Shown: positions 35,710 through 46,885, numbered from the stretch's first letter. The stretch is 64,000 nucleotides of DNA from Coraliomargarita algicola (GCF_033878955.1 NZ_CP138858.1:4863001-4927000), one strand, 5' to 3'. Made by a program: numbers and translations. Notes: generated by a model not told the origin, from the letters alone.

Positions 35710-35955
35710 ATGCCAATTAGCGGCACTTTTAACAGTGCATTTTTACGACGCATGGACAGCGAACCTACCACTAACCGAAAAGGATTTCTAAAACGCGCAG
35801 GCCTGGCAGTAGCTGGGGTCTTTGCCGTTTCGTCGATTGCGCGCTCAAGTCGCAGTGATCGCAGTGATCGAACACAAACAGCCTCGCAGGGCATATCATC
35901 GAGTGCAATGGCTCGGGTTCGCACAGCTAAGGGAGCTGTAGCGCGCAAGGTCTAA
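35710..35955 (+). CDS. Small protein with Tat-like leader upstream of actA
   Basis: A candidate 81-residue gene (ATG at 35710; an ATG at 35752 is also possible). The central part reads NRKGFLKRAGLAVAGVFAVSSIA, close to a twin-arginine leader but with Arg-Lys in place of Arg-Arg, followed by a Ser/Arg/Thr-rich tail (SSRSDRSDRTQTASQG). No known domain follows, so the mature product would be about 45 residues. It lies 60 bases before actA on the same strand, separated by a short GAGCTC-TTAAC-GAGCTC hairpin at 35958-35974. It may be a small respiratory-complex accessory protein, or not a gene. Confidence 0.5.
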   Translation: MPISGTFNSAFLRRMDSEPTTNRKGFLKRAGLAVAGVFAVSSIARSSRSDRSDRTQTASQGISSSAMARVRTAKGAVARKV

Positions 35956-36015
35956 GGGAGCTCTTAACGAGCTCTCAATTATTTTAAGGTTCACCGAATT
36001 TACTAATTAGAAGCA

Positions 36016-36669
36016 ATGGCGAATGTATTTCCTAAGTGGGTCAACACGATCCCGATTAAAGTAATTGTGGCAGTTATCCTGACCGTGACAGCGGTTACCT
36101 TGGGGGTGACGTATTATGCCACGCCTAAATACACGCGTGTGGGCTATGCTCCGGTGCAGCCGGTGGCGTTTAGTCATGCGCTCCATGCTGGGCAGTTGGA
36201 CATTGATTGCCGCTATTGCCACACCTTTGTGGATCGTTCCGAGCATTCCAATGTGCCGGGCACCAATGTATGTATGACCTGCCACAGTATGGTGCGTAAA
36301 GACGATCCGATGTTGGCGCCGGTCAAGGCCAGCTACGAATCGGGCGAGCCGATCCCTTGGGTGCGTGTGCACAAGACACCGGACTATGTTTACTTTAATC
36401 ACTCGGTGCACGTAAATCGCGGCGTAAGCTGTGTGGAGTGTCACGGTCGTATCGACGAGATGGATGTCGTGCAGCACGAGCAGTCATTTAGCATGTCCTT
36501 CTGCTTGGACTGTCACCGTAATCCGGAAGAATATATCCGTCCCACTGAAGAGGTCTATAACTTGGATTGGGAGCGTCCTGATACTGAAGACTTTAAAAAG
36601 GAAGCTGTTGGCTTTGTTCACGACTGGAAGGTCAATCCACCGCAAAGCTGTTCTGGCTGCCACCGTTAA
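36016..36669 (+). CDS. actA: ActA, pentahaem cytochrome c of alternative complex III
   Basis: A 217-residue membrane-anchored cytochrome with an N-terminal helix (residues 13-34) and five CxxCH haem sites at residues 65, 86, 139, 163 and 212. This matches ActA, the periplasmic multihaem subunit of alternative complex III, which oxidises menaquinol in place of the bc1 complex and passes electrons to a terminal oxidase. It heads the act gene run, 17 bases before actB. Confidence 0.93.
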   Translation: MANVFPKWVNTIPIKVIVAVILTVTAVTLGVTYYATPKYTRVGYAPVQPVAFSHALHAGQLDIDCRYCHTFVDRSEHSNVPGTNVCMTCHSMVRKDDPMLAPVKASYESGEPIPWVRVHKTPDYVYFNHSVHVNRGVSCVECHGRIDEMDVVQHEQSFSMSFCLDCHRNPEEYIRPTEEVYNLDWERPDTEDFKKEAVGFVHDWKVNPPQSCSGCHR

Positions 36670-36686
36670 TCGATTTTATTTGAGCT

Positions 36687-39600
36687 ATGAATAACTCTGA
36701 ATTTTCAGGTCCTCGCTATTGGAAGAGCCTCGACGATCTTGCTGAAACACCCGCCTTTTCGGAATGGGTGGAGCGCGAGTTTCCCGCAGGTGCCTCCGAG
36801 ATGGAAGGTGTCAATCGCCGTCAATTTATGAAGGTTATGGCCGCATCGTTTGGCCTTGCCGGTCTGGGGATGGCAGGTTGCCGTCGTCCCGAGCAAACAA
36901 TCCTTCCGTATTCCAAGCAGCCGGAGAATGTGATTCCTGGTGTGCCGGTCTATTACACTTCCTCGCAGCCCGGTGCACGTGATAATGTGCCTGTGATCGT
37001 TGAGACGCATACGGGGCGTCCTACTAAGATTGAAGGTAATCCCAGCTACAAGCCATACGGCGGCGCTACTTCGGTTTACACTCAGGCGAGCATTTTGGAT
37101 CTCTATGATCCGGATCGTGCGACCAAGAGCAGTGTCAGCGAAACTGCGGTACGTGATCGCCTCGCTGCCATCAACAAGGCGCATGCTGCCGACGACGGCC
37201 AAGGTCTGGTCTTCTTGGCTGAGCCGAGCACTTCGCCGAGTCGTGCCGCACTGGTCGCGCAGATTAAGAAAACTTTCCCTAAGGCGACTTGGACTGAATA
37301 CACGGCCATCGATCAGAGCACTTCGGAGCAAGCTGCCAAGGCAGTCTTCGGACAAACGCTGCGTTCGATCCCAGAGTTTAGCAAGGCCAAGCGTGTGCTG
37401 TCGCTGGATGCCGATTTCCTTTTGAATGCCGATGCATCGATCGGTCTGGCTCGTGACTTCGTCAAGACCCGCAAGGTGCAGGACTCGAAGGATGCGAGCA
37501 AGATGAGCCGCCTGTATGCGGTCGAAAGTTCTTTGACTTCGACTGGCTCGATGGCGGATCACCGTTTGCGTCTAAGCAGCAGTCAAATGGGCGCCTTCAT
37601 CGCGCAAGTCGCCCTCGCTATGGGCGTCAGTCTTCCAGCGAGTGCCAAGCAGGCTGCGGCATCACTCCACGTCGATGCGAAGTGGGTCGAGGAGTGCGCT
37701 TCCGATTTGGCTGCCAATCAGGGCCATGCGATCGTTGTGGCAGGTGAGCACCTGCCCCAGTCGGTGCATGCGATCGTGATTGCGATCAATGAAAAGTTGT
37801 CTGCACCTGTCAAATACCTGTCTGTGCCCGATGCCGCAGCGGGCATTGCCGATGCTGTCGCGCGCTTGAATCAGGGCGATGTTGAGACCTTGGTGATTCT
37901 TGGTGGCAACCCTGTTTTCAGTGCACCGGTCGATCTCGATTGGGCCGCAGCGCAAGCGAAGGCGGCCGAAAGCATTTACTTCGGTATCGAAAAGAACGAA
38001 ACGGCGAAGGCCGCTAGTTTGGTGATCGCCGCATCTCACTACCTCGAATCCTGGGGGGATGGCCGCACATTTGATGGTACCTTGGTGCCTGTGCAGCCGA
38101 TGATCGAGCCGCTATTCCCGACCTTTAGTGAGTTGGAGCTGTTGGCGCGTCTAGCCGGTGCGTCTACGACGGATGCGTATGCCATCGTGCAAGCCACATT
38201 CAAGGCTCAAGGTGGTCGTGACTTTAACAAATTCCTCAGCGATGGTGTGCTCGACGGGTCTGCATTCAAGTCTGTTAAGACAGGCGCTGCGGATCTTAGC
38301 GCAGCCGTGCTTGCTGCGGAAATCGAAGCGCCTGAACTCAGCGCCTCCAAGTTGGACGTGCGCTTTGCGGCGAGTTCGCATGCCGGGGACGGCCGTTACG
38401 CCAACAATGGTTGGATGATGGAGTGCCCGGACCCAATGACCAAGCTGACCTGGGACAATGCGATCCTGATCAGCCCACGTCTTGCTAAAGAGTTGGAAGA
38501 GCAGCAAGGCATCCAAATTTTCCCTAGCAAGAAGCCCATGAATAAGGACAGTGAGTTCTTCGAGGGCGCGAAGGGGATGCTGCAAACCAATAAGGCAGAG
38601 TTCAAACGCGGCAAAGAACAAGCGGTTGTCGCCGAGCTCACTCTGAATGGCCGCACCGTTAAGGGCCCCATTCACGTCGTGCCTGGTATGGCGAATTACA
38701 CAGTCGTGTTGCCACTCGGCTTAGGTCGTGAAGTGGTCGGTCGCGTGGGTGCTGGCGTTGGTTTTAATGCCTATGCAGTGCGCTCTTCGGATGCACTGGG
38801 TGTCGCCACCGGAGCTGCCTTGCAACTGACTTCCGAAGTCAGCCCACTGGCTAATACACAGGAGCACTGGTCGATGGAAGGCCGCGCGATCGTTCGCGAG
38901 GGTAATGTCGATTACTATAAGAAGAACCCTGAATTTGCCAACAAGATGGGCGTCGAGTCACATGCACCTGCCAATTACGGTAAGGATGCGGGCAAGTCGC
39001 TGCAAGAAAAGTCCGTTGGTCAGTTCCGTGGTAACTCAGCCTACAAGCACCCCAGCTTTGCTGATCCTGCGCCCAATGTTAAAGTTTGGCAGGGCGAAGA
39101 GGCACGCAAAGAATATCCCGATATTCAACAGTGGGGGATGGCGATTGATTTGAACAGTTGCACCGGGTGCACCGCTTGTGTGGTCGCCTGCCAAAGTGAA
39201 AACAACGTTCCTATCGTCGGTAAAGACCAAGTCCTGCGTGGTCGCGAAATGCACTGGATGCGTATCGATCGTTATTTCTCGGCTGAAAAATACGACCAGA
39301 CGGAAGTTCCCGAGGATGTGCAGGTCTCTTTCATGAGCGTCATGTGCCAGCACTGTGAAAATGCACCTTGCGAGCAGGTTTGCCCTGTGAATGCGACGGT
39401 TCACGACACTCAAGGCCTCAACACCATGGCTTACAATCGTTGCGTTGGCACTCGTTACTGCGCGAATAATTGCCCCTATAAGGTGCGTCGCTTCAACTTC
39501 TTTGATTGGAATAAGCGTCAGATCGGCGAAGTCTATAAGGGCCCACTCGGTCCGGTCGACGAGCCAGAACTGCATAAGATGCAAAAGAATCCAAATGTCA

Positions 39601-40100
39601 CTGTGCGTATGCGTGGTGTGATGGAGAAATGCACTTACTGCACACAGCGTATCGAGTCCGCCAAGATCGAGCAAAAGCGTCTTGCGGGTGCCACGGGTAA
39701 TATCAAGATTGCCGACGGCACAATCAAGACGGCTTGCCAACAAGTTTGCCCGACCGATGCGATCACTTTTGGTGACGTTTCGGATGCTAACTCTGAGGTG
39801 TCGAAAATCAAGGCGAGTGATCGTAATTACTCTGTCTTGGGCTACCTCAATGCACGCCCACGCACCACTTACTTGGCACGTTTGCGCAATCCAAATCCAA
39901 AGATGCCCGATGCATACAAGAAGCCATATGCCTATGCTCAATACGATGAGCGTTACGGCCACGGCAGCGGGGGCGACCATGGAGCCGGACACGGCGATGC
40001 CCACGGCGCGCACGATGCACACGCGACTCCCGGCCACGATGCACATGGTGCCGACGATCACTCCTCTCATCAACATGAAGCCGCACCTGCCGCTCACTAA
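36687..40100 (+). CDS. actB: ActB, molybdopterin-like/iron-sulfur subunit of alternative complex III
   Basis: A 1137-residue fusion. The N-terminus has the extended Tat leader of this group (YWKSLDDLAETPAFSEWVER, then NRRQFMKVMAASFGLAGLGM). Residues about 60-760 resemble the molybdopterin oxidoreductase fold, which in ActB carries no cofactor in studied complexes. The C-terminal part is ferredoxin-like with the cysteine groups CTGCTACVVAC, CQHCENAPCEQVC, CVGTRYCANNC and CTYC/CQQVC, sufficient for three 4Fe-4S and one 3Fe-4S cluster. It ends in a His/Asp/Gly-rich tail of about 50 residues that may bind metal. It links ActA and ActC in the complex. Confidence 0.93.
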   Translation: MNNSEFSGPRYWKSLDDLAETPAFSEWVEREFPAGASEMEGVNRRQFMKVMAASFGLAGLGMAGCRRPEQTILPYSKQPENVIPGVPVYYTSSQPGARDNVPVIVETHTGRPTKIEGNPSYKPYGGATSVYTQASILDLYDPDRATKSSVSETAVRDRLAAINKAHAADDGQGLVFLAEPSTSPSRAALVAQIKKTFPKATWTEYTAIDQSTSEQAAKAVFGQTLRSIPEFSKAKRVLSLDADFLLNADASIGLARDFVKTRKVQDSKDASKMSRLYAVESSLTSTGSMADHRLRLSSSQMGAFIAQVALAMGVSLPASAKQAAASLHVDAKWVEECASDLAANQGHAIVVAGEHLPQSVHAIVIAINEKLSAPVKYLSVPDAAAGIADAVARLNQGDVETLVILGGNPVFSAPVDLDWAAAQAKAAESIYFGIEKNETAKAASLVIAASHYLESWGDGRTFDGTLVPVQPMIEPLFPTFSELELLARLAGASTTDAYAIVQATFKAQGGRDFNKFLSDGVLDGSAFKSVKTGAADLSAAVLAAEIEAPELSASKLDVRFAASSHAGDGRYANNGWMMECPDPMTKLTWDNAILISPRLAKELEEQQGIQIFPSKKPMNKDSEFFEGAKGMLQTNKAEFKRGKEQAVVAELTLNGRTVKGPIHVVPGMANYTVVLPLGLGREVVGRVGAGVGFNAYAVRSSDALGVATGAALQLTSEVSPLANTQEHWSMEGRAIVREGNVDYYKKNPEFANKMGVESHAPANYGKDAGKSLQEKSVGQFRGNSAYKHPSFADPAPNVKVWQGEEARKEYPDIQQWGMAIDLNSCTGCTACVVACQSENNVPIVGKDQVLRGREMHWMRIDRYFSAEKYDQTEVPEDVQVSFMSVMCQHCENAPCEQVCPVNATVHDTQGLNTMAYNRCVGTRYCANNCPYKVRRFNFFDWNKRQIGEVYKGPLGPVDEPELHKMQKNPNVTVRMRGVMEKCTYCTQRIESAKIEQKRLAGATGNIKIADGTIKTACQQVCPTDAITFGDVSDANSEVSKIKASDRNYSVLGYLNARPRTTYLARLRNPNPKMPDAYKKPYAYAQYDERYGHGSGGDHGAGHGDAHGAHDAHATPGHDAHGADDHSSHQHEAAPAAH

Positions 40101-40126
40101 TCTCTAACACTTGCGAACCGATTCAA

Positions 40127-41625
<1,499 letters not shown>

Positions 41626-41626
<1 letters not shown>

Positions 41627-42156
41627 TGTCTGAATCATACGGAATCATCGCGAGCTTTCCCGATACACCAGCTTTCTTCCACGCGGCAGAAAAGGTGCGG
41701 GATGCCGGTTACAAAAAGTGGGACACGTATTCATCGTTCCCTGTTCACGGTATGCCTGCTGCACAAGGCCAGCCACGCTCTAAAGTGCCTGTCTTCACCT
41801 TTTGTGGTGGCGTCAGTGGTTTCACTTTGGGCATGACGATTGTGTGGTTTATGAATGCATTTAACTATCCACTCATCGTGGGGGGGCAGCCATTCTTCAG
41901 TCCCGTCTTCCCGTTCCCGATTATGTATGAGCTGACTATTCTGCTCTCTGCATTCGGCACTCTGGGCGGCATGTTTATCACCAATTTGCTCCCGCAGCAC
42001 TACAACCCACTCTTTAACAGTGACAAGTTTCTGGAAGTCTCCGGAGACCGTCTCGTCATCGCGATCGAAGCTCGCGATGGTCAATACGATCCTGTCGCCA
42101 CACGCCGATTTCTCGAAGAGATTGGTGGAACCGACATTGAGGAGGTCTCAGCCTAG
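41626..42156 (+). CDS. actD: ActD, DUF3341 membrane subunit of alternative complex III
   Basis: A 176-residue protein with the DUF3341 pattern: a cytoplasmic N-terminal domain that senses nothing known (GIIASFPDTPAFFHAAEKVRDAGY, YSSFPVHGM) and two helices (VFTFCGGVSGFTLGMTIVWFM; FPIMYELTILLSAFGTLGGMF). It is the usual neighbour of actC and actE. Confidence 0.92.
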
Positions 42157-42165
42157 GACATCATC

Positions 42166-42819
42166 ATGCGTATCTTCTTAACCATTTATGTTTTTGCGAT
42201 CATCGCAGCGGTATCGATTCTCGGTTTTCGCGGCTCGATCAGCACCAAGCCGCCACTGGAGGTCTTTCCTGATATGGATCGCCAGGCGCGTTATAAGCCA
42301 CAGGCAGAAAATGAATTTTTCGCCGATGGCCGCAACGATCGCTCTGTGCCCGCAGGCACAGTCGCTCGTGGTAATTACTTCAACCAAGTCGAAGTGTTCT
42401 CCGAAGACTTCGAAGACACTCGCCTCGGTGATACTGCCTTCAACCAAGGTAAGAATGCCGATGGTTCGCTTGTTAAAAAGATCCCCGTCGAAGTTAGCTA
42501 CGAGCTGATCCAGCAGGGTAAAGAAAAGTATGACATCTTTTGTTCCGCATGTCACGGCGCTGCCGGTGATGGTAATGGAGTGACCAAGCCATACGGAGTG
42601 CTCGCAGCCAGCTATCATGATGCTCGTCTGCGCTCCGTCGAGGATGGTCACATTTTCGATGTCATCACTAATGGTAAAGGGCTGATGCTCCCTTTCAATG
42701 ATCGTATTTCACCAGAAGAACGTTGGGCCATTGTCCTTTATGTTCGCGCTCTACAACTTTCGCAAAACGCGAATGTCGAAGAGCTGACCTCCGTACAACG
42801 CACAGAGTTGGGATTTTAA
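42166..42819 (+). CDS. actE: ActE, monohaem cytochrome c of alternative complex III
   Basis: A 217-residue membrane-anchored cytochrome c. An N-terminal helix or lipid-type leader (residues 3-20) is followed by the linker MDRQARYKPQAENEFFADG, typical of ActE, and a single haem site CSACH at residues 126-130 with a distal Met candidate in GLMLPF. It probably carries electrons from ActA to the oxidase. Confidence 0.92.
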   Translation: MRIFLTIYVFAIIAAVSILGFRGSISTKPPLEVFPDMDRQARYKPQAENEFFADGRNDRSVPAGTVARGNYFNQVEVFSEDFEDTRLGDTAFNQGKNADGSLVKKIPVEVSYELIQQGKEKYDIFCSACHGAAGDGNGVTKPYGVLAASYHDARLRSVEDGHIFDVITNGKGLMLPFNDRISPEERWAIVLYVRALQLSQNANVEELTSVQRTELGF

Positions 42820-42823
42820 TTAT

Positions 42824-44095
42824 ATGAGTTCGGATACAACTAACTCCAAAGGTAGTAACGTAGGGCTAATCGCTCTGGTTGTCGGCATCGTCGGCATCGT
42901 TATTGCACTCTTCGGTTTCAAGCAGGGGTGGGACGACGGTGACGTGCGTCCTATCATGAGCTGGCTCATCGGCATCGGCTTTTGGCTCTCGATCGCCATC
43001 GGGATGCTTTTCTTGACGCAAATCTGGTATGTCTTCCATGCCCGCTGGCCGACGATCATCCGTCGCCAATGTGAGCATGGTATGGCGGCCTTTCCTTACT
43101 TGCTGGTCCTGTTCTTGCCACTCTTGGCGATTCCATTCCTGCACGAGAATCCAGGTTTGCTCTGGAAGTGGATGGATGGTCACAACGCCTTGCCAGGCCA
43201 CGGCACGGTCGGTGAAGATCCGCTTTATCAGTGGAAGTCGCCATTCCTGAACATTCCTTTCTTCGCGATTCGTGCGATTGGTATTTTCGGCGTCTTTATT
43301 CTAGTTTCGGGGCTCTTGCGCCGCTGGTCTTTCGACACGGATACGACCGGGGATATTAATAATACCCACAAAGCACGTCGTCTGTCGTCTTTGGGACTGT
43401 TCTTGACCTCGATTGCGATGACTCTTGGTGCGATCGACTGGTTTAAGTCACTCGAATACCACTGGTTCTCCACCATGTATGGTGTCTGGTTCTTCGCTGC
43501 GAGCATGCGTGCCGCGATCAGCACATTGTTGATTCTCTGTGTGATCTTGTCTTGGAAGGGATACCTGAAGGGCATCCTCAAGCAATCGCACCGTTACGAC
43601 CTCGGTTGCTTGATGCTGACCTTTACCATTTTCTGGACCTATATTAGCTTCTCACAGTATTTCCTCATCTACAGTGCGAATATTCCGGAAGAAACCTTCT
43701 GGTATAATATCCGTGAAATGAACTTCGACGGCACTCGCAACAGCTGGTGGTGGGTGAGCATGGGCTTGATTTTCGGCCACTTCCTGACTCCATTCCTATT
43801 GCTACTTTGGTATAAGACCAAGGTGGTCGTCTGGCGCACAGTCATTGTGGCGGGTTGGATTCTAACCTTCCATGTACTCGATCTCTACTGGAACATCGTT
43901 CCCGGCAAGATGGTGACACCGGATCATGGACCCGGCTATCTCGTCCGCCAGTTTTCGATCTCACCATACGATATCGCCGCACTGATCGGTGTCGGAGGCA
44001 TCTTCATCTTCGCAATGTGCCGTAGCATGGGGAAGGCCGAGCCGATTCCTGTTCGCGACCCTAACATCCTTAAATCTCTTAACTACAGCGAGTAA
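42824..44095 (+). CDS. actF: ActF, second NrfD-like membrane subunit
   Basis: A 423-residue membrane protein with about ten helices, of the NrfD type but shorter than ActC (LIALVVGIVGIVIALFGF, SWLIGIGFWLSIAIGMLFLTQ, DLGCLMLTFTIFWTYISFSQYF). It starts 4 bases after actE. With ActC it forms the membrane part of alternative complex III. Confidence 0.92.
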   Translation: MSSDTTNSKGSNVGLIALVVGIVGIVIALFGFKQGWDDGDVRPIMSWLIGIGFWLSIAIGMLFLTQIWYVFHARWPTIIRRQCEHGMAAFPYLLVLFLPLLAIPFLHENPGLLWKWMDGHNALPGHGTVGEDPLYQWKSPFLNIPFFAIRAIGIFGVFILVSGLLRRWSFDTDTTGDINNTHKARRLSSLGLFLTSIAMTLGAIDWFKSLEYHWFSTMYGVWFFAASMRAAISTLLILCVILSWKGYLKGILKQSHRYDLGCLMLTFTIFWTYISFSQYFLIYSANIPEETFWYNIREMNFDGTRNSWWWVSMGLIFGHFLTPFLLLLWYKTKVVVWRTVIVAGWILTFHVLDLYWNIVPGKMVTPDHGPGYLVRQFSISPYDIAALIGVGGIFIFAMCRSMGKAEPIPVRDPNILKSLNYSE

Positions 44096-44100
44096 TCACG

Positions 44101-44412
44101 ATGTCAGCAACTCAAGTATCCAAGAGCAATTCATTGCTTTCCTTCCTCGGAGGTCTGGGCGCAATCCTGATTTTCGGCCTTATTCTCTTCGTCGCTTATT
44201 TGCCGAATCGTCCGGAGCCGGTCAATGCACAGGCCGGAATCGATCGTCAGGCTAAGGCCGATGAGGCGCGCGCCGCGGGCTTGGAAAAGCTCAGCAGCTA
44301 TAAAGTCATCAATGCAGAAGCGGGCACTGTGGCAATTCCTATCGCGGATGCGATGGAATTGACCGTGGCTGCTTACACCCAAGCGGCACAGGAGGCGGAC
44401 GGCGCCGAATAA
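44101..44412 (+). CDS. Small membrane-anchored protein between actF and ccoS
   Basis: A 103-residue protein with one N-terminal helix (SFLGGLGAILIFGLILFVAYL) and a soluble Ala/Glu-rich part (KADEARAAGLEKLSSYKVINAEAGTVAIPIADAMELTV). I do not know its function. The spacing of 5 bases after actF and the position before the oxidase genes suggest a subunit or assembly factor of the respiratory supercomplex; AGTVAIPIADAMEL resembles short proteins in other act-oxidase clusters. Confidence 0.75.
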   Translation: MSATQVSKSNSLLSFLGGLGAILIFGLILFVAYLPNRPEPVNAQAGIDRQAKADEARAAGLEKLSSYKVINAEAGTVAIPIADAMELTVAAYTQAAQEADGAE

Positions 44413-44421
44413 TTGACTGGT

Positions 44422-44643
44422 ATGGACGTCGATAGCTATACCAGCATACTGCCACTGATCACTCTAGGAGTTCTTTTCTTCATTGTGGCAGTGAGTATGC
44501 TGTATTGGTCGGCTAAAAAAGGCCAACTGCGCAATTTCGATTCCCAAGCCAAAGTTATATTTACTGATGAGGAGCCGGAAGGCCAAGTTTCCGACTCTTT
44601 TCCAACCAAGAATAAGAAGAAAAATAAGAACAGAGATAATTAG
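44422..44643 (+). CDS. ccoS: CcoS-like cbb3 oxidase assembly protein
   Basis: A 73-residue protein with one helix (LPLITLGVLFFIVAVSMLYW) followed by SAKKGQLRNFDSQAKVIFTDEE, the CcoS pattern of a short helix then a 'gly-x-phe-asp ... acidic' segment. CcoS is needed for cofactor insertion into cbb3 oxidase. A basic Lys/Asn tail follows. The start could be the TTG at 44413 directly after the previous stop or, as chosen, the ATG at 44422. Confidence 0.75.
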   Translation: MDVDSYTSILPLITLGVLFFIVAVSMLYWSAKKGQLRNFDSQAKVIFTDEEPEGQVSDSFPTKNKKKNKNRDN

Positions 44644-44723
44644 GAATTAAGAATTACGAATTAGGTTGTTGTTTAATTTAATTCGTTAATTCGAGCATTC
44701 TTAATTTCCGAATTCTTAATTCC
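44643..44723. repeat. AT-rich imperfect inverted-repeat element within the act-cco operon
   Basis: A 98-base gap between ccoS and ccoN is built from variants of GAATTAAGAATT. A 13-bp perfect inverted repeat (GGAATTAAGAATT at 44643-44655; complement at 44711-44723) encloses further AATTCGTTAATTCG-type copies. It has the look of a small dispersed palindromic element or an RNA processing hairpin. It carries no gene. Confidence 0.75.
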
Positions 44724-44741
44724 CAATTTTTAATTCACCTA

Positions 44742-46208
44742 ATGTCCAACTCATCCAACGAAAGTCCGTATTCATCAAACAGCTTAGCTGTGCGGGCGGA
44801 ATTGAGCGCAATCGATGCTTCGATTCGTTCAGCTTCTTTATTCTTTGTCATATCAGCAGTCTCCTGGTTGCTGATTGGCACTGTGTTTGCCTTACTCGCA
44901 GCCTTTAAAGCGCACGAGCCAGATTTTGCCAGCACCTACGAGTTTTTGACCTTTGGTCGCGTGCGCTCGGCTCACTTAAACGCGATGGCACTCGGGTGGG
45001 GGAATAATATTATTTTCGCGGTAGGTTTGTGGATCATGGCGCGTCTTTGTCGTGCGCCGATCAATCACAAGGGGATTCTGCTGATCGCTGGTATCTTTTG
45101 GAATATCGGCCTGACTGTCGGTATCTTTGGCATTCTGAAGGGAGATATCACTTCTGTTGAATGGCTGGAGATCCCTCATTACGCGACACCCTTGCTGGCG
45201 ATTTCATACGCATTGATCGGTGTCTGGGGGGTATTGGCCTTTCGCTTCCGTAAAGGCGAGCACGTCTACGTGTCGCAGTGGTATATCCTGGCCGCATTGT
45301 TTTGGTTCCCGTGGCTCTATGTCATCGCTCAAACCATGATCATCTGGTTCCCCGCACGTGGTGTCGTGCAATCGGTGACTAATTGGTGGTTCGCGCACAA
45401 TGTGCTGGGGCTTTGGCTCACACCCATGGCGCTTGGCACCGCTTATTATTTGATTCCGAAAGTGCTGGGCCGGCCGATCTATTCTTACTACTTGTCCGTG
45501 CTCGGCTTCTGGGCCTTGGCCATTTTTTACAATTGGGCTGGGGTGCACCACTTGATTGGGGGTCCGATTCCGGTTTGGTTGATTTCTGCAGGTATCGTAG
45601 CTTCGGTGATGATGGTGATTCCAGTCATCGTGGTCGGGATTAACCACCACATGTCGGTGGTCGGCCTGCACAAAGAAGTTTGGCGCAGCCCGACGCTACG
45701 TTTCATCGTCTTTGGTGCGATTTCCTATACATTGGTCAGTCTGACCGGCTCGGCCATGGCCTTGCGCTCCGTCAATGAAGTGACACACTTTACACATTTC
45801 ACGGTCGGGCACTCTCACCACGGCGTCTACGCCTTCTTCACCATGATTATGTTCGGCGGCGTCTACTATATGATGCCCCGCTTACTCAAGCGTGAGTGGC
45901 CCTCCGCTTCCTTGATCAAGATCCATTTCTGGGCCTCTGCGATCGGTATCACTGTCATGGTGGTCGCCCTGCAAACAGGTGGCTGGATTCAAGGCCTTGA
46001 AATGAACAATGCGGAGATTCCTTTTCTCGAAACTGTTCAAAATACCATCCCGTGGTTAAAAGCGCGTTCCATTTCCGGAGTCATGCTCACCATCGGGCAC
46101 ATCGCTTTTGCTATTAATATCGCTTGGATGCTGTTTGCTGCCGGTGCTGTTCGCGCCAAGCAAGGTCCGACCCTCCTCGATGATTCTAAGGAAGGAGGCA
46201 TCGTTTAA
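44742..46208 (+). CDS. ccoN: CcoN, cbb3-type cytochrome c oxidase subunit I
   Basis: A 488-residue haem-copper oxidase core with about 12 helices. Visible ligands include the low-spin haem His in RSAHLNAMALGWG, the CuB His in WWFAHNVLGLWLTPMALG, the His pair in GINHHMSVVGLH and the haem His region FTHFTVGHSHHGVYAFF. The sequence is of the C-type (cbb3) branch, which has high oxygen affinity. The N-terminus is a hydrophilic Ser/Asn-rich stretch. Its TAA overlaps the ccoO ATG. Confidence 0.93.
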   Translation: MSNSSNESPYSSNSLAVRAELSAIDASIRSASLFFVISAVSWLLIGTVFALLAAFKAHEPDFASTYEFLTFGRVRSAHLNAMALGWGNNIIFAVGLWIMARLCRAPINHKGILLIAGIFWNIGLTVGIFGILKGDITSVEWLEIPHYATPLLAISYALIGVWGVLAFRFRKGEHVYVSQWYILAALFWFPWLYVIAQTMIIWFPARGVVQSVTNWWFAHNVLGLWLTPMALGTAYYLIPKVLGRPIYSYYLSVLGFWALAIFYNWAGVHHLIGGPIPVWLISAGIVASVMMVIPVIVVGINHHMSVVGLHKEVWRSPTLRFIVFGAISYTLVSLTGSAMALRSVNEVTHFTHFTVGHSHHGVYAFFTMIMFGGVYYMMPRLLKREWPSASLIKIHFWASAIGITVMVVALQTGGWIQGLEMNNAEIPFLETVQNTIPWLKARSISGVMLTIGHIAFAINIAWMLFAAGAVRAKQGPTLLDDSKEGGIV

Positions 46209-46885
46209 TGAAAAACTTACCATTACTTTTTTGCGGCATCTTCTTTGCATTGGCCTTTTCGTTTACCGGGCTGATCTTGAGTAGTCACATTCAACTCGGC
46301 AGTCTGACTCGCACGACTGAAACATTAGTGCCTTCGGACGAGGATCCGACTGTTCTGGTCATGCCAGAAGGAGAGACTCTTTTCCCCGCCATGCCAGGCG
46401 GCATCGAGCAACAAGGCAAAGACGTCTACATCTCGATGGGCTGTATCTATTGCCATACTCAACAAATTCGTCGTTCTGGATTCGGTGCAGATATCGACCG
46501 TGGTTGGGGCTCGCGTCAAACTGTAGCCCGTGATTACATCACCCAGGATCGTGTTTTACTAGGCACGATGCGTGCCGGGCCTGATTTGGCCAATGTGGGG
46601 GGGCGTATCTTCCAACAAGGTGGCCGCGACTGGCACCATTTACACCTCTACAATCCACAAATCACATCCGAAGGTTCTACGATGCCTCCATTTGCATTTT
46701 TGTATGAACTGCGTGAAATCGATGGCACCGCTTCCGCGGATGCACTCAAGTTTCCACCGGATTCCAAGTATGCACCAGAGGCAGGTTACGAGGTCGTGCC
46801 AACACGTCGCGCCAAAGCCTTAGTTGAATATCTACTGAGCCTCAAAATTAATTACAGTCTCCCAGAGGCACCGATCAGCGAATAA
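46208..46885 (+). CDS. ccoO: CcoO, monohaem cytochrome c subunit of cbb3 oxidase
   Basis: A 225-residue membrane-anchored cytochrome with an N-terminal helix (LPLLFCGIFFALAFSFTGLIL) and one haem site CIYCH at residues 79-83 in YISMGCIYCHTQQIRR, the CcoO signature; GPDLANVGGR and STMPPFAFL supply the distal Met region. It overlaps ccoN and the next gene by one base each. Confidence 0.93.
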   Translation: MKNLPLLFCGIFFALAFSFTGLILSSHIQLGSLTRTTETLVPSDEDPTVLVMPEGETLFPAMPGGIEQQGKDVYISMGCIYCHTQQIRRSGFGADIDRGWGSRQTVARDYITQDRVLLGTMRAGPDLANVGGRIFQQGGRDWHHLHLYNPQITSEGSTMPPFAFLYELREIDGTASADALKFPPDSKYAPEAGYEVVPTRRAKALVEYLLSLKINYSLPEAPISE

